Shown here: positions 35,695-46,292 of the stretch, one piece after another | Numbering within the stretch: the stretch's first letter is position 1 | Layout of the letters: each line of letters begins with the position of its first letter | Assembly (NCBI RefSeq): GCF_008831285.2 | Contig: NC_045147.1 | Coordinates: forward strand, 8,586,334 to 8,650,333 | Direction: 5' to 3' | Length of the DNA stretch: 64,000 bases | Source: Nymphaea colorata | Taxonomy: Eukaryota; Streptophyta; Magnoliopsida; Nymphaeales; Nymphaeaceae | Made by a program: the position numbers and the translations under genes | The notes under the pieces: model-generated | Database searches by the model: none | The model's input: the letters and a program-made list of their open reading frames with translations, nothing else | What the model was told of the DNA's origin: nothing

Positions 35695-38600
35695 GAGTGG
35701 GTTCTTCCTGATCATCATTACATTGGCTCCTTCCAATCATTACATAAATCTGCAGAAGCTTTTGATGATCACGGAAGCTAATATATTCTGAATTTGGGTT
35801 GTGCACGTTTGCAGCTAAGGCACCACTTTTGGCTTACAACAGCTTCGTTGAAGTCATTTTCTTGCTGAATGGTTGCAAGGCCCATGCTGCCCACAGTGAA
35901 TTGCGCCAGGGACAACGTCTTTCTCAGTGCGTCAAGAAACAGGCATGTAAGGAATAACTTAGTAGGTACGCAAAGATGTCTCAATTTCTTTTGTTGATAG
36001 TGTATTCTTAGACTAAAGGCTCTCTCGAGTCCTGACCCTGTCATTGTTGCTTTAAAATGTCAACATCCTTTTCTGCTGACATGGTTGACAACGCCATGCA
36101 GAGGGATTATGTTAAATGGAGAGGTGCCCTCTTTCACCGATTTCTTCTCGCTCTGGTTGATGAGTCAGAGAAGATCCGAACACTAGCTGATTTCCTCTTC
36201 AGCAGCTTCCTAAAGAGTGGGTTCTTCCTGATCATCATTACATTTGCTCCTTCCAATCATTACATAAATATGCAGAAGCTTTTGATGATCGCGGAAGCTA
36301 ATATATTCTGAATTTGGGATTGTGCATGTTTGCAACTAAGGCACCACTTTTGGCGTACAAGTTACAACAGCTTCATTGAAGTCATTTTCTTGCTGAATGG
36401 TTGCAAGACCCATGCTGCCCACAGTGAATTGCACCAGGGACAACGTCTTTCTCAGTGCGTCAAGAAACAGGCATGTAAGGAATAACTTAGTAGGTATGCA
36501 AAGATGTCTCAATTTCTTTTCCTGATAGTGTCTTCTAAGACAAAAGGCTCTCTCAAGTCCTGACCCTGTCATTGTTGCTTTTAAATGTTAAAATCCTTTT
36601 CTGCTGACGTTGTTGACAACACCATGGAGAGGGATCATGTTAAACGGAGAGGTGCCCTCTTTCACCAATTTCTTCTTGCTCTGGTTGATGAGTCAGAGAA
36701 GATCCGAACACTAGCTGATTTCCTCTTCAGCAGCTTCCTAAAGAGTGGGTTCTTCCTGATCATCATTACATTGGCTCCTTCCAATCATTACATAAATCTG
36801 CAGAAGCTTTTCATGATCGCGGAAGCTAATATATTCTGAATTTGGGATTGTGCATGTTTGCAACTAAGGCACCACTTTTGGCGTACAAGTTACAACAGCT
36901 TCATTGAAGTCATTTTCTTGCTGAATGGTTGCAAGACCCATGCTGCCCACAGTGAATTGCACCAGGGACAACGTCTTTCTCAGTGCGTCAAGAAACAGGC
37001 ATGTAAGGAATAACTTAGTAGGTATGCAAAGATGTCTCAATTTCTTTTCTTGATAGTGTCTTCTAAGACAAAAGGCTCTCTCAAGTCCTGACCCTGTCAT
37101 TGTTGCTTTTAAAGGTTAAAATCCTTTTCTGCTGACGTTGTTGACAACACCATGTAGAGGGATCATGTTAAACGGAGAGGTGCCCTCTTTCACCAATTTC
37201 TTCTCGCTCTGGTTGATGAGTCAGAGAAGATCCGAACACTAGCTGATTTCCTCTTCAGCAGCTTCCTAAAGAGTGGGCTCTTCCTGATCATCATTACATT
37301 GGCTCCTTCCAATCATTACATAAATCTGCAGAAGCTTTTGATGATCGCGGAAGCTAATATATTCTGAATTTGGGATTGTGCATGTTTGCAGCTAAGGCAC
37401 CACTTTTGGCTTACAAGTTACAACAGCTTCGTTGAAGTCATTTTCTTGCTGAATGGTTGCAAGGCCCATGCTGCCCACAGTGAATTGCACCAGGGACAAC
37501 GTCTTTCTCAGTGGGTCAAGAAACAGGCGTGTATGGAATAACTTAGTAGGTACGCAAAGATGTCTCAATTTCTTTTGTTGATAGTGTCTTCAAAGACTAA
37601 AGGCTCTCTCAAGTCCTGACCCAGTCATTGTTGCTTTAAAATGTTAACATCCTTTTCTGCTGACATGGTTGACAATGCCAAGCAGAGGGATTATGTTAAA
37701 TGGAGAGGTGCCCTCTTTCACCGATTTCTTCTCGCTCTGGTTGATGAGTCAGAGAAGATCCGAACACTAGCTGATTTCCTCTTTAGCAGCTTCCTAAAGA
37801 GTGGGTTCTTCCTGATCATCAATACATTGGCTCCTTCCAATCATTACATAAATATGCAGAAGCTTTTGATGATCGCAGAAGCTAATATATTCTGAATTTG
37901 GGATTGTGCATGTTTGCAGCTAAGGCACCACTTTTGGCTTACAAGTTACAACAGCTTTGTTGAAGTCATTTTCTTGCTGAATGGTTGCAAGACCCATGCT
38001 GCCCACAAAGAAGTGCACCAGGGACAACGTCTTTCTCAGTGCGTCAAGAAACAGGCATGTAAGGAATAACTTAGTAGGTATGCAAAGATGTCTCAATTTC
38101 TTTTGTTGATAGTGTCTTCTAAGACAAAAGGCTCTCTCAAGTCCTGACCGTGTCATTGTTGCTTTAAGATGTTAAAATCCTTTTCTGCTGACGTGGTTGA
38201 CAACGCCATGCAGAGGGATCATGTTAAATGGAGAGCTGCCCTCTTTCACCGATTTCTTCTCGCTCTGGTTGATGAGTCACAGAAGATCCGAACACTAGCT
38301 GATTTCCTCTTCAGCAGCTTCCTAAAGAGTGGGTTCTTCCTGATCATCATTACATTGGCTCCTTCCAATCATTACATAAATCTGCAGAAGCTTTTGATGA
38401 TCGCGGAAGCTAATATATTCTGAATTTGGGATTGTGCATGTTTGCAGCTAAGGCACCACTTTTGGCTTACAACAGCTTCGTTGAAGTCATTTTCTTACTG
38501 AATGGTTGCAAGGCCCATGCTGCCCACAGTGAATTGCACCAGGGACAACGTCTTTCTCAGTGCGTCAAGAAACAGGCATGTAGGGAATAACTTAGTAGGT

Positions 38601-40110
38601 ACGCAAAGATGTCCCAATTTCTTTTGTTGATAGTGTCTTCTAAGACTAAAGGCTCAATCAAGTCCTGACCCTGTCATTGTTGCTTTAAAATGTTAAAATC
38701 CTTTTCTGCTGACATGGTTGACAACGCCATGCAGAGGGATTATGTTAAATGGAGAGGTGCTCTCTTTCACCGATTTCTTCTCGCTCTGGTTGATGAGTCA
38801 GAGAAGATCCGAACACTAGCTGATTTCCTCTTCAGCAGCTTCCTAAAGAGTGGGTTCTTCCTGATCATCATTACATTGGCTCCTTCCAATCATTACATAA
38901 ATCTGCAGAAGCTTTTTGATGATCGCTGAAGCTAATATATTATGAATTTGGGATTGTGCATGTTTGCAGCTAAGGCACCACTTTTGGCTTACAACAGCTT
39001 CGTTGAAGTCATTTTCTTACTGAATGGTTGCAAGGCCCATGCTGCCCACAGTGAATTGCACCAGGGACAACGTCTTTCTCAGTGCGTCAAGAAACAGGCA
39101 TGTAGGGAATAACTTAGTAGGTACGCAAAGATGTCCCAATTTCTTTTGTTGATAGTGTCTTCTAAGACTAAAGGCTCTCTCAAGTCCTGACCCTGTCATT
39201 GTTGCTTTAAAATGTTAAAATCCTTTTCTGCTGACATGGTTGACAACGCCATGCAGAGGGATTATGTTAAATGGAGAGGTGCTCTCTTTCACCGATTTCT
39301 TTTCGCTCTGGTTGATGAGTCAGAGAAGATCCGAACACTAGCTGATTTCCTCTTCAGCAGCTTCCTAAAGAGTGGGTTCTTCCTGATCATCATTACATTG
39401 GCTCCTTCCAATCATTACATAAATCTGCAGAAGCTTTTTGATGATCGCTGAAGCTAATATATTATGAATTTGGGATTGTGCATGTTTGCAGCTAAGGCAC
39501 CACTTTTGGCTTACAACAGCTTCGTTGAAGTCATTTTCTTACTGAATGGTTGCAAGGCCCATGCTGCCCACAGTGAATTGCACCAGGGACAACGTCTTTC
39601 TCAGTGCGTCAAGAAACAGGCATGTAGGGAATAACTTAGTAGGTACGCAAAGATGTCCCAATTTCTTTTGTTGATAGTGTCTTCTAAGACTAAAGGCTCT
39701 CTCAAGTCCTGACCCTGTCATTGTTGCTTTAAAATGTTAAAATCCTTTTCTGCTGACATGGTTGACAACGCCATGCAGAGGGATTATGTTAAATGGAGAG
39801 GTGCTCTCTTTCACCGATTTCTTTTCGCTCTGGTTGATGAGTCAGAGAAGATCCGAACACTAGCTGATTTCCTCTTCAGCAGCTTCCTAAAGAGTGGGTT
39901 CTTCCTGATCATCATTACATTGGCTCCTTCCAATCATTACATAAATCTGCAGAAGCTTTTTGATGATCGCTGAAGCTAATATATTATGAATTTGGGATTG
40001 TGCATGTTTGCAGCTAAGGCACCACTTTTGGCTTACAAGTTACAACAGCTTCGTTGAAGTCATTTTCTTGCTGAATGGTTGCAAGGCCCATGCTGCCCAC
40101 AGTGAATTGC
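35695..40110 (+). repeat. CAP-D3: CAP-D3 exon tandem array 1 (nine junctions, eight full units)
   Basis: The anchor GAGTGGGTTCTTCCTG occurs at 35695, 36215, 36743, 37271, 37799, 38327, 38848, 39370 and 39892 (the 37271 copy has GGGCTC). Spacing is 520, 528, 528, 528, 528, 521, 522 and 522 bases. Each full unit carries exon A (RDYVKWRGALFHRFLLALVD, then ESEKIRTLADFLFSSFLK), a ~120-bp intron, and exon B (KAPLLAYNSFVEVIFLLNGC, then KAHAAHSEL). This is the C-terminal HEAT-repeat region of condensin II subunit D3. Spacing differs because some units have a 7-bp AAGTTAC insertion in exon B. The three 521-522 bp units at the right are nearly identical, so the latest amplification was there. Confidence 0.9.
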
Positions 40111-40898
40111 ATGAGGTACAACGTCTTTCTCAGTTCGTTGAATGGTTTCTCTTTCTCAGTTCGTTGCTGCAGTTATTTGGGTTGTTAATGAACGTTTTTC
40201 CTTCTTACAGAGGCAGGGATGACAAAACACAATTGCAAAGGGTGCATATCTATACATTATTACTTAAACAAATGGCACTGGAGGAACTTTTAGCCACTTC
40301 TGCGAAGCTTTGTGCTGAGATCTTGGCTGCCGTTGCTGATGGTTTGCTTAATCTCAATGAACCTGGGGCACAGTCCGTTCTAAAGGTACTGGACAGAAAG
40401 GTCGTATACTACAATGTTGACTGCAAATATATTGATCATCTGACTATTATTTGCACATGGGATCTGCGATTAGGCTTAAGGAGCAAAATCAGTCATGCAA
40501 CACGAAACCAACCAATCAACTTAACGTAATGTGGATGATCACACTGATCCGTTGCACTTAGTTGAGCACTTCCAAAAAAATTGGTTATTCACTTCCTGTC
40601 TGTTAGTTCTTTCAGTTTTGATCGAGTACCTAAAATCTATGAATGTGTGCCTGAAGGTGCTAAAATACTTCAATATCGTCTACAGTTTGCTAAATCTTTT
40701 CCTTGACAGGATGCTCTACAAGTACTAGCATGCAAAGAAATGAGGATTCAACCCATCGAGGTTCAGGAGCAGCAGGTGATACAACTGAGATGGACGAAGA
40801 ACCAGGGAACAGCGATGGAACATTTGTAGCAGCTAGGTCGGGTAATCAGTGAGGTAGCAAAGAAGAACCTGGTCCAGAATGCGATTTCAAAAGGATGA
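40008..40898 (+). pseudogene. CAP-D3: Condensin II subunit CAP-D3, 3' exons of array 1
   Basis: After the last repeat unit the gene fragment continues: exon C 40211-40385 (GRDDKTQLQRVHIYTLLLKQ, then ELLATSAKLCAEILAAVADG and QSVLK), an intron with GTACTGG donor and CTTGACAG acceptor, and exon D from 40710 (DALQVLACKEMRIQPIEV). Phases across C/D are correct. In frame, TAG at 40827-40829 interrupts exon D; beyond it QLGRVISEVAKKNLVQNAIS is still readable until TGA at 40896-40898. CAP-D3 binds the condensin II SMC core in the nucleus and is needed for chromosome compaction. The region 40008-40529 is also open through the presumed B/C intron. N-terminal exons are absent, so this is a fragment, though possibly transcribed. 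Confidence 0.88.
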
Positions 40899-41127
40899 AG
40901 AAGCCACGGCTAAGTCGGCAGTTTCAGGGGTAATGTGCAGTGGTCCAAGATCACTCACTCGCCAATCTGCTGCAGCTGCAGCTGTATCTGGGAGTGCTGG
41001 TGGACATTTGAGAAGTGGTGATGCTTGCAGGGTGGTATCTGCAGTGGCTGATGTAGCTGCCAATCTGCTAATACCGTACTTAAGGATGTCAGCAATGGGG
41101 TGCCCACCCCATGCCTGGATTCGATGA
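40879..41127 (+). pseudogene. Possible CAP-D3 C-terminal tail remnant
   Basis: An open stretch reads AKSAVSGVMCSGPRSLTRQS, then AAAAAVSGSAGGHLRSGDAC and VSAVADVAANLLIPYLRM. It directly follows exon D, is low-complexity like the divergent C-terminal tail of plant CAP-D3 proteins, and starts a frame apart from exon D. The assignment rests mainly on position. It is present only in block 1; block 2 ends at 46076, before this point. Confidence 0.45.
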
Positions 41128-41256
41128 GCATAAGGAAGGTCAAGGCAGTCTCTGGAAGAAACTCCAGTGGGTTGGAGTCCTTGAGGAGAAGACAGGCTTT
41201 TGATTCAGATAGTGAAGCCTCATCCACCCTCGCCACATTAAAGATCCTCGTTGGTT

Positions 41257-41614
41257 AAATCACACTGTAACCCCACATAGAAATCAAGTGTCTCGTTAAT
41301 GGAGGTAACCAGCTCGTAATCCTAGACTGCTAGATCCTCTCCTCCTCCTCCTCGTCATCCTTGTTCTTGTTGTTTTGAAAATTTTATCGTTTCTCCTGAC
41401 GGGGATTTTTTGGAATCGATTGAGTGGTGCTTCGAAGTAGACTTGTCTTAACAGACTTTCTTATGGGGATGGAGTTCGGTTTAGGGATGTCATTGAATTT
41501 GAGTCGGAAACTTATGTATTGTGATTGGGTTTTTGAAAATAATATTTTCCTGGTTTTGATGTTAGTGAAGATGGATTTTTTCTTGTTTTCTATGTGGGGT
41601 TACAGTGTGATTTG
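41257..41614. repeat. 358-bp foldback with 27-bp perfect inverted ends
   Basis: 41257-41283 (AAATCACACTGTAACCCCAC plus ATAGAAA) is the exact reverse complement of 41588-41614. Similarity extends a few bases outward and inward with mismatches. The interior is T-rich with no ORF of note. I found no convincing flanking target duplication, so it may be an old MITE or a simple inverted duplication. Confidence 0.75.
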
Positions 41615-41990
41615 ACTGACCATCGGGGATCTTTCGGGAGGGGTTTTATTTTTTGTCTGTCTCCGTTAGATGGTGAACGTTCTCTTCATTAATCTTTTTC
41701 TCTTTCTCTGTCTGTCTTCTGTTCTGTTCTTGCCAATAGATACTTATTTTCCTTTATGGCATTTGTGTTCGTTTTGTTGCCGTTCGTACTTCAGAATTGT
41801 TTTTTGTTTCTTTTGATATTTTCGTTGTTTGATCGAATTTAGTCCTTGATGATACTTTGGGAGTTATTTTTGGATGTTATTCATGAATCACCTATAACGA
41901 CCACAATAGCGATGTTTTATGAATATGTATTTAGTGTATAGGGATAGTATGTATTTTTATATTCTTTTTTTACTTTAATTTTTGTATTTT
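41615..41990. other. T-rich spacer between block 1 and block 2
   Basis: No coding or repeat match elsewhere in the window. It ends where repeat R starts again with TCCAGCTCAG. Confidence 0.45.
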
Positions 41991-44072
41991 TCCAGCTCAG
42001 TTGGCTAGCCCCAACGACTCCTTTTGGAGCAATCAGACCTAGTCCAACTGCTAGTTCTCTTCTATCTTCTATTTTTTCTTTTTTTTATTCCTTAGTTCTT
42101 CGTTGTGTATATACTGCTGTTGTTTTTGCCATTGTGAGGAAGTCGTTTTCTACAGCTTTTAGTAGGACTTAATAATATTTTTCATTCTCTATTTTTTTGA
42201 TCACATGGCCTTGGTGCTTTTAATGGAGTTTCACTATATATATGTGACTGTCATCAATTACATTTTCATGGTATCAGAGCTCTGGTTTGGGCTTTTATTT
42301 GCTGATTGTGAGAACAACCTTTTTGTTGGTTCATAAATACGGTGTTCACCAACTATTTAGTGAAATTACTGAAGCCTTGAGGAATGGTTGCTGCTGCCCT
42401 TGCATGGAGACTTATACCGTGCTGATTTTGCTGACTGCACACCTTTTGAAGCCAGTTGGTGACATGACATTTATGGGAACTCATTACCCATCAACCAACC
42501 TTTTGTCTAGAAGACCATACTTTGACTAGAGAGCTAATGAAGTTCGTTGCTCTACCTAACAGGCCCATCTAGTTTGATAAATACTCCTCTTTAGATAGAG
42601 GAGAGTTCCTACTTCTCGGTAACATACCATTTGATGTCAAGGACTTTTTTTGAAAGATGAAATTTTTAATTTTGATTAAAAGAATTTTAAAAGTGTCTTC
42701 TCACACAAATGATATTTCTTTATTTTATTCTTATTTCCTCTCTAAGTAAAAGGAAAATGTTTCAAATTTTTGTTGTCAATCACTAGAAGAGCAAGTCTAG
42801 AAAAATCCTAGATATGAACAGTGAGGAAAAAAATTCTATAAAGCTGAGAAAGTCAAAACTAGGAAAGGTTATTGACTCTACTGATCAAGCGTATACAAGG
42901 ATTTAGCAGTAGCAAAATGAGAGTTGAGAGATGGGCTCGGGGCTTGTGTAGTCGTTCCTCTGGGTCAGTAATCGAGAGTACCGGGTAGGCATAAAGATGA
43001 TTTATGTCTATGCTGCGAAGATGATGACTTATGAACTTTTGGCATATTGAAAACCCGCAAGGTGAAACGGGTTGGATACATGACAAAGCTACACATAACC
43101 ACCAAAGTGGTGGAGCTCTGTAGTATTCTCTGGGGTGGTGGGGTATTCCCTCAGAGGTGAAGGTCGACCTAAAAAAAAAAAAATCAAAAGCATGAAAAAA
43201 AGGCAAAAAGCCGCTACAAAAAAGTAAAAAGAAAAAAGAGGTGCCTGCCAAGAGATGAATAGCATGAATGCTGAACTCATAGGAATTAAACGTGACAATC
43301 TTTTGTGGATGTGCAATTATTAGGTCAATATCTACTCATATTTTTTTATTTCTAAGACGTCGAAGATGATTCCTTTATGTTCATATTTTGGAACTTTAAA
43401 GACATCCCTTCCAGAGATTCAACAACATTAATGCCAAATGAATCCTGATGCTTGTATGGTATTGAGGATAAATGATGGGCATATCATTTGCACAACACGA
43501 GCACTAAAGCCTATGATTTAAATTGATGATTTATAAGCTATTTCAAAGTAAAAAACTTGACATCTCTTGTTATGTTTTCCGGCTTCTTAGGTGATCTCCC
43601 AACCCCTTTTTGTTCTTCAAGGATGTTGTCATTTTCATTACCAAACTGGTAGTCCGTTCACATAATGGATGAAGCCTCTCAAACATATCCACTCATTTTC
43701 AAACGCAATACATTGTGATGATTTATATCTTTTTCATCTCCCCTGTCTCATAATACGGGGACCATCCCCCCCCCCCACCCCTTGAGACTTCTTTGAAGAC
43801 TCCCAACATCCACTATTGCTGATCATGCTTTTTGGTTTCACACATCATACATAGCATATTTAGCTTAAATCTTTATATTTTTTTATTGTTGTGGAGAATT
43901 TTGATTTATGATTATTGTTTTTATTGAAAAAGGACAAAAAATTGCTTTGAGAAACATGTTGTTTTCATTCATATACTTCATCAAAGAAAAAAAAATTGTT
44001 CATGTTTCAAAAAGCTATACTTTCCTCTATTGCATGGTGTTCGATCTTGTTTTCTACTGTAAAATCAAGGTT
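41991..44072 (+). mobile_element. Repeat R, copy 2 (no copia insertion)
   Basis: Collinear with 28395-29806 plus 34975-35694, with a few mismatches per hundred bases and a ~50-base deletion near 42910. It has the primer-site motif TGGTATCAGAGC at 42269-42280. The TAAGA at 43353-43357 is single and uninterrupted, an empty site for copia-2. A C-run (43768-43780) is private to this copy. Confidence 0.85.
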
Positions 44073-45340
44073 GAGTGGGTTCTTCCTGATCATCATTACA
44101 TTGGCTCCTTCCAATCATTACATAAATCTGCAGAAGCTTTTGATGTTCGCGGAAGCTAATATATTCTGAATTTGGGATTGTGCATGTTTGCAGTTAAGGC
44201 ACCACTTTTGGCTTACAACAGCTTCGTTGAAGTCATTTTCTTGCTGAATGGTTGCAAGGCCCATGCTGCCCACAGTGAATTGCACCAGGGACAACGTCTT
44301 TCTCAGTGCGTCAAGAAACAGGCATGTAGGCAATAACTTAGTAGGTATGCAAAGATGTCTCAATTTCTTTTCTTGATAGTGTCTTCTAAGACAAAAGGCT
44401 CTCTCAAGTCCTGACCCTGTCATTGTTGCTTTTAAATGTTAAAATCCTTTTCTGCTGACGTTGTTGACAACACCATGTAGAGGGATCATGTTAAACGGAG
44501 AGGTGCCCTCTTTCACCAATTTCTTCTCGCTCTGGTTGATGAGTCAGAGAAGATCCAAACACTAGCTGATTTCCTCTTCAGCAGCTTCCTAAAGAGTGGG
44601 TTCTTCCTGATCATCATTACATTGGCTCCTTCCAATCATTACTTAAATCTGCAGAAGCTTTTGATGATCGAGGAAGCTAATATATTCTGAATTTGGGATT
44701 GTGCATGTTTGCAGCTAAGGCACCACTTTTGGCTTACAAGTTACAACAGCTTCGTTGAAGTCATTTTCTTGCTGAATGGTTGCAAGGCCCATGCTGCCCA
44801 CAGTGAATTGCACCAGGGACAACGTCTTTCTCAGTGCGTCAAGAAACAGGCGTGTAGGGAATAACTTAGTAGGTACGCAAAGATGTCCCAATTTCTTTTG
44901 TTGATAGTGTCTTCTAAGACTAAAGGCTCTCTCAAGTCCTGACCCTGTCATTGTTGCTTTAAAATGTTAAAATCCTTTTCTGCTGACATGGTTGACAACG
45001 CCATGCAGAGGGATTATGTTAAATGGAGAGGTGCTCTCTTTCACCGATTTCTTTTCGCTCTGGTTGATGAGTCAGAGAAGATCCGAACACTAGCTGATTT
45101 CCTCTTCAGCAGCTTCCTAAAGAGTGGGTTCTTCCTGATCATCATTACATTGGCTCCTTCCAATCATTACATAAATCTGCAGAAGCTTTTTGATGATCGC
45201 GGAAGCTAATATATTATGAATTTGGGATTGTGCATGTTTGCAGGTAAGGCACCACTTTTGGCTTACAAGTTACAACAGCTTCGTTGAAGTCATTTTCTTG
45301 CTGAATGGTTGCAAGGCCCATGCTGCCCACAGTGAATTGT
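44073..45340 (+). repeat. CAP-D3: CAP-D3 exon tandem array 2 (three junctions, two full units)
   Basis: The anchor occurs at 44073, 44594 and 45122 (spacing 521 and 528), compared with nine in array 1. Exons A and B are as in array 1; exon B carries the 7-bp AAGTTAC insertion in the last two copies but not the first. The acceptor reads GCAG in each copy, but the next base varies (GTTAAGG, CTAAGG, GTAAGG). Confidence 0.9.
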
Positions 45341-46076
45341 ATGAGGTACAACGTCTTTCTCAGTTCGTTGAATGGTTTCTCTTTCTCAGTTTGTTGCTGC
45401 AATTATTTGGGTTGTTAATGAACGTTTTTCCTTCTTACAGAGGCAGGGATGACAAAACACAATTGCAAAGGGTGCATATCTATACATTATTACTTAAACA
45501 AATGGCACTGGAGCAACTTTTAGCCACTTCTGCGAAGCTTTGTGCTGTGATCTTGGCTGCCGTTGCTGATGGTTTGCTTAATCTCAATGAACCTGGGGCA
45601 CAGTCCGTTCTAAAGGTACTGGACAGAAAGGTCGTATACTACAATGTTGACTGCAAATATATTGATCATCTGACTATTATTTGCACATGGGATCTGCGAT
45701 TTGGCTTAAGGAGCAAAATCAGTCATGCAACACTAAACCAACCAATCAACTTAACGTAATGTGGATAATCACACTGATCAGTTGCACTTAGTTGAGCACT
45801 TCCAAAAAAATTGGTTATTCAATTCCTGTCTTTTAGTTCTTTTAGTTTTGATCGAGCACCTAAAATCTATGAATGTGTGCCTGAAGGTGCTAAAATACTT
45901 CAATATCGTCCACAGTTTGCTAAATCTTTTCCTTGACAGGATGCTCTACAAGTACTAGCATGCAAAGAAATGAGGATTCAACCCATCGAGGTTCAGGAGC
46001 AGCAGGTGATACAACTGAGATGGACGAAGAACCAGGGAACAGCGATGGAACACTTGTAGCAGCTAGGTCGGGTAAT
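45238..46076 (+). pseudogene. CAP-D3: Condensin II subunit CAP-D3, 3' exons of array 2
   Basis: Exon C 45441-45615 (HIYTLLLKQMALEQLLATSA, with KLCAVILAAVADG) and exon D from 45940 (DALQVLACKEMR), separated by the same intron as in array 1. It shares the in-frame TAG (46057-46059), so that stop predates the block duplication. Small amino-acid changes separate the copies (ELLATS/QLLATS, CAEIL/CAVIL). Homology to block 1 ends at 46076, where a third R fragment is joined. Confidence 0.87.
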
Positions 46077-46292
46077 CAATTATTAGGTCAATATTTGCTC
46101 ATATTTTTTGATTTCTAAGACGTCGAGGACGATTCCTTTATGTTCATATTTTGGAACTTTAAAGACATCCCTTCCAAAGATTCAACAACATTAATGCCAA
46201 ATGAATCCTGATGTTTGTATGGTATTGAGGATAAATGAAGGGCATATCATTTGCACAACACGAGCACTAAAGCCTATGATTTAAATTGATGA
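46077..46292 (+). repeat. Repeat R fragment, copy 3
   Basis: Matches 29766-29806 joined to 34975-35150, again with an empty TAAGA (46116-46120). It starts abruptly after the CAP-D3 fragment and is cut at 46292 by copia RNase H sequence. Confidence 0.85.

Noticed and set aside
36057..38423. Plus-strand 84-codon ORFs as independent small proteins
   Set aside because: Their second half (after SFLK) is intron sequence; the real signal is exon A of CAP-D3.
36336..39721. Repeated minus-strand ORFs of 60-88 codons (MTGSGLERAF-type) across the CAP-D3 array
   Set aside because: They lie antisense to exon B and the unit spacer and recur only because the unit recurs. They contain no domain, and the plus-strand CAP-D3 exons explain the conservation.
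35695..45340. Ordinary satellite DNA or CRISPR-like array
   Set aside because: Units are ~525 bp with splice sites and conserved CAP-D3 exon coding sequence; there are no spacer/repeat alternations.
28395..46076. Helitron as carrier of the CAP-D3 fragment (5' TC start at 28395 and 41991, introns retained)
   Set aside because: The bases before TC are G and T, not the A expected for A/T insertion, and I found no CTRR end with hairpin. The copia-type primer site points to a retroelement instead. Not excluded, but unsupported.
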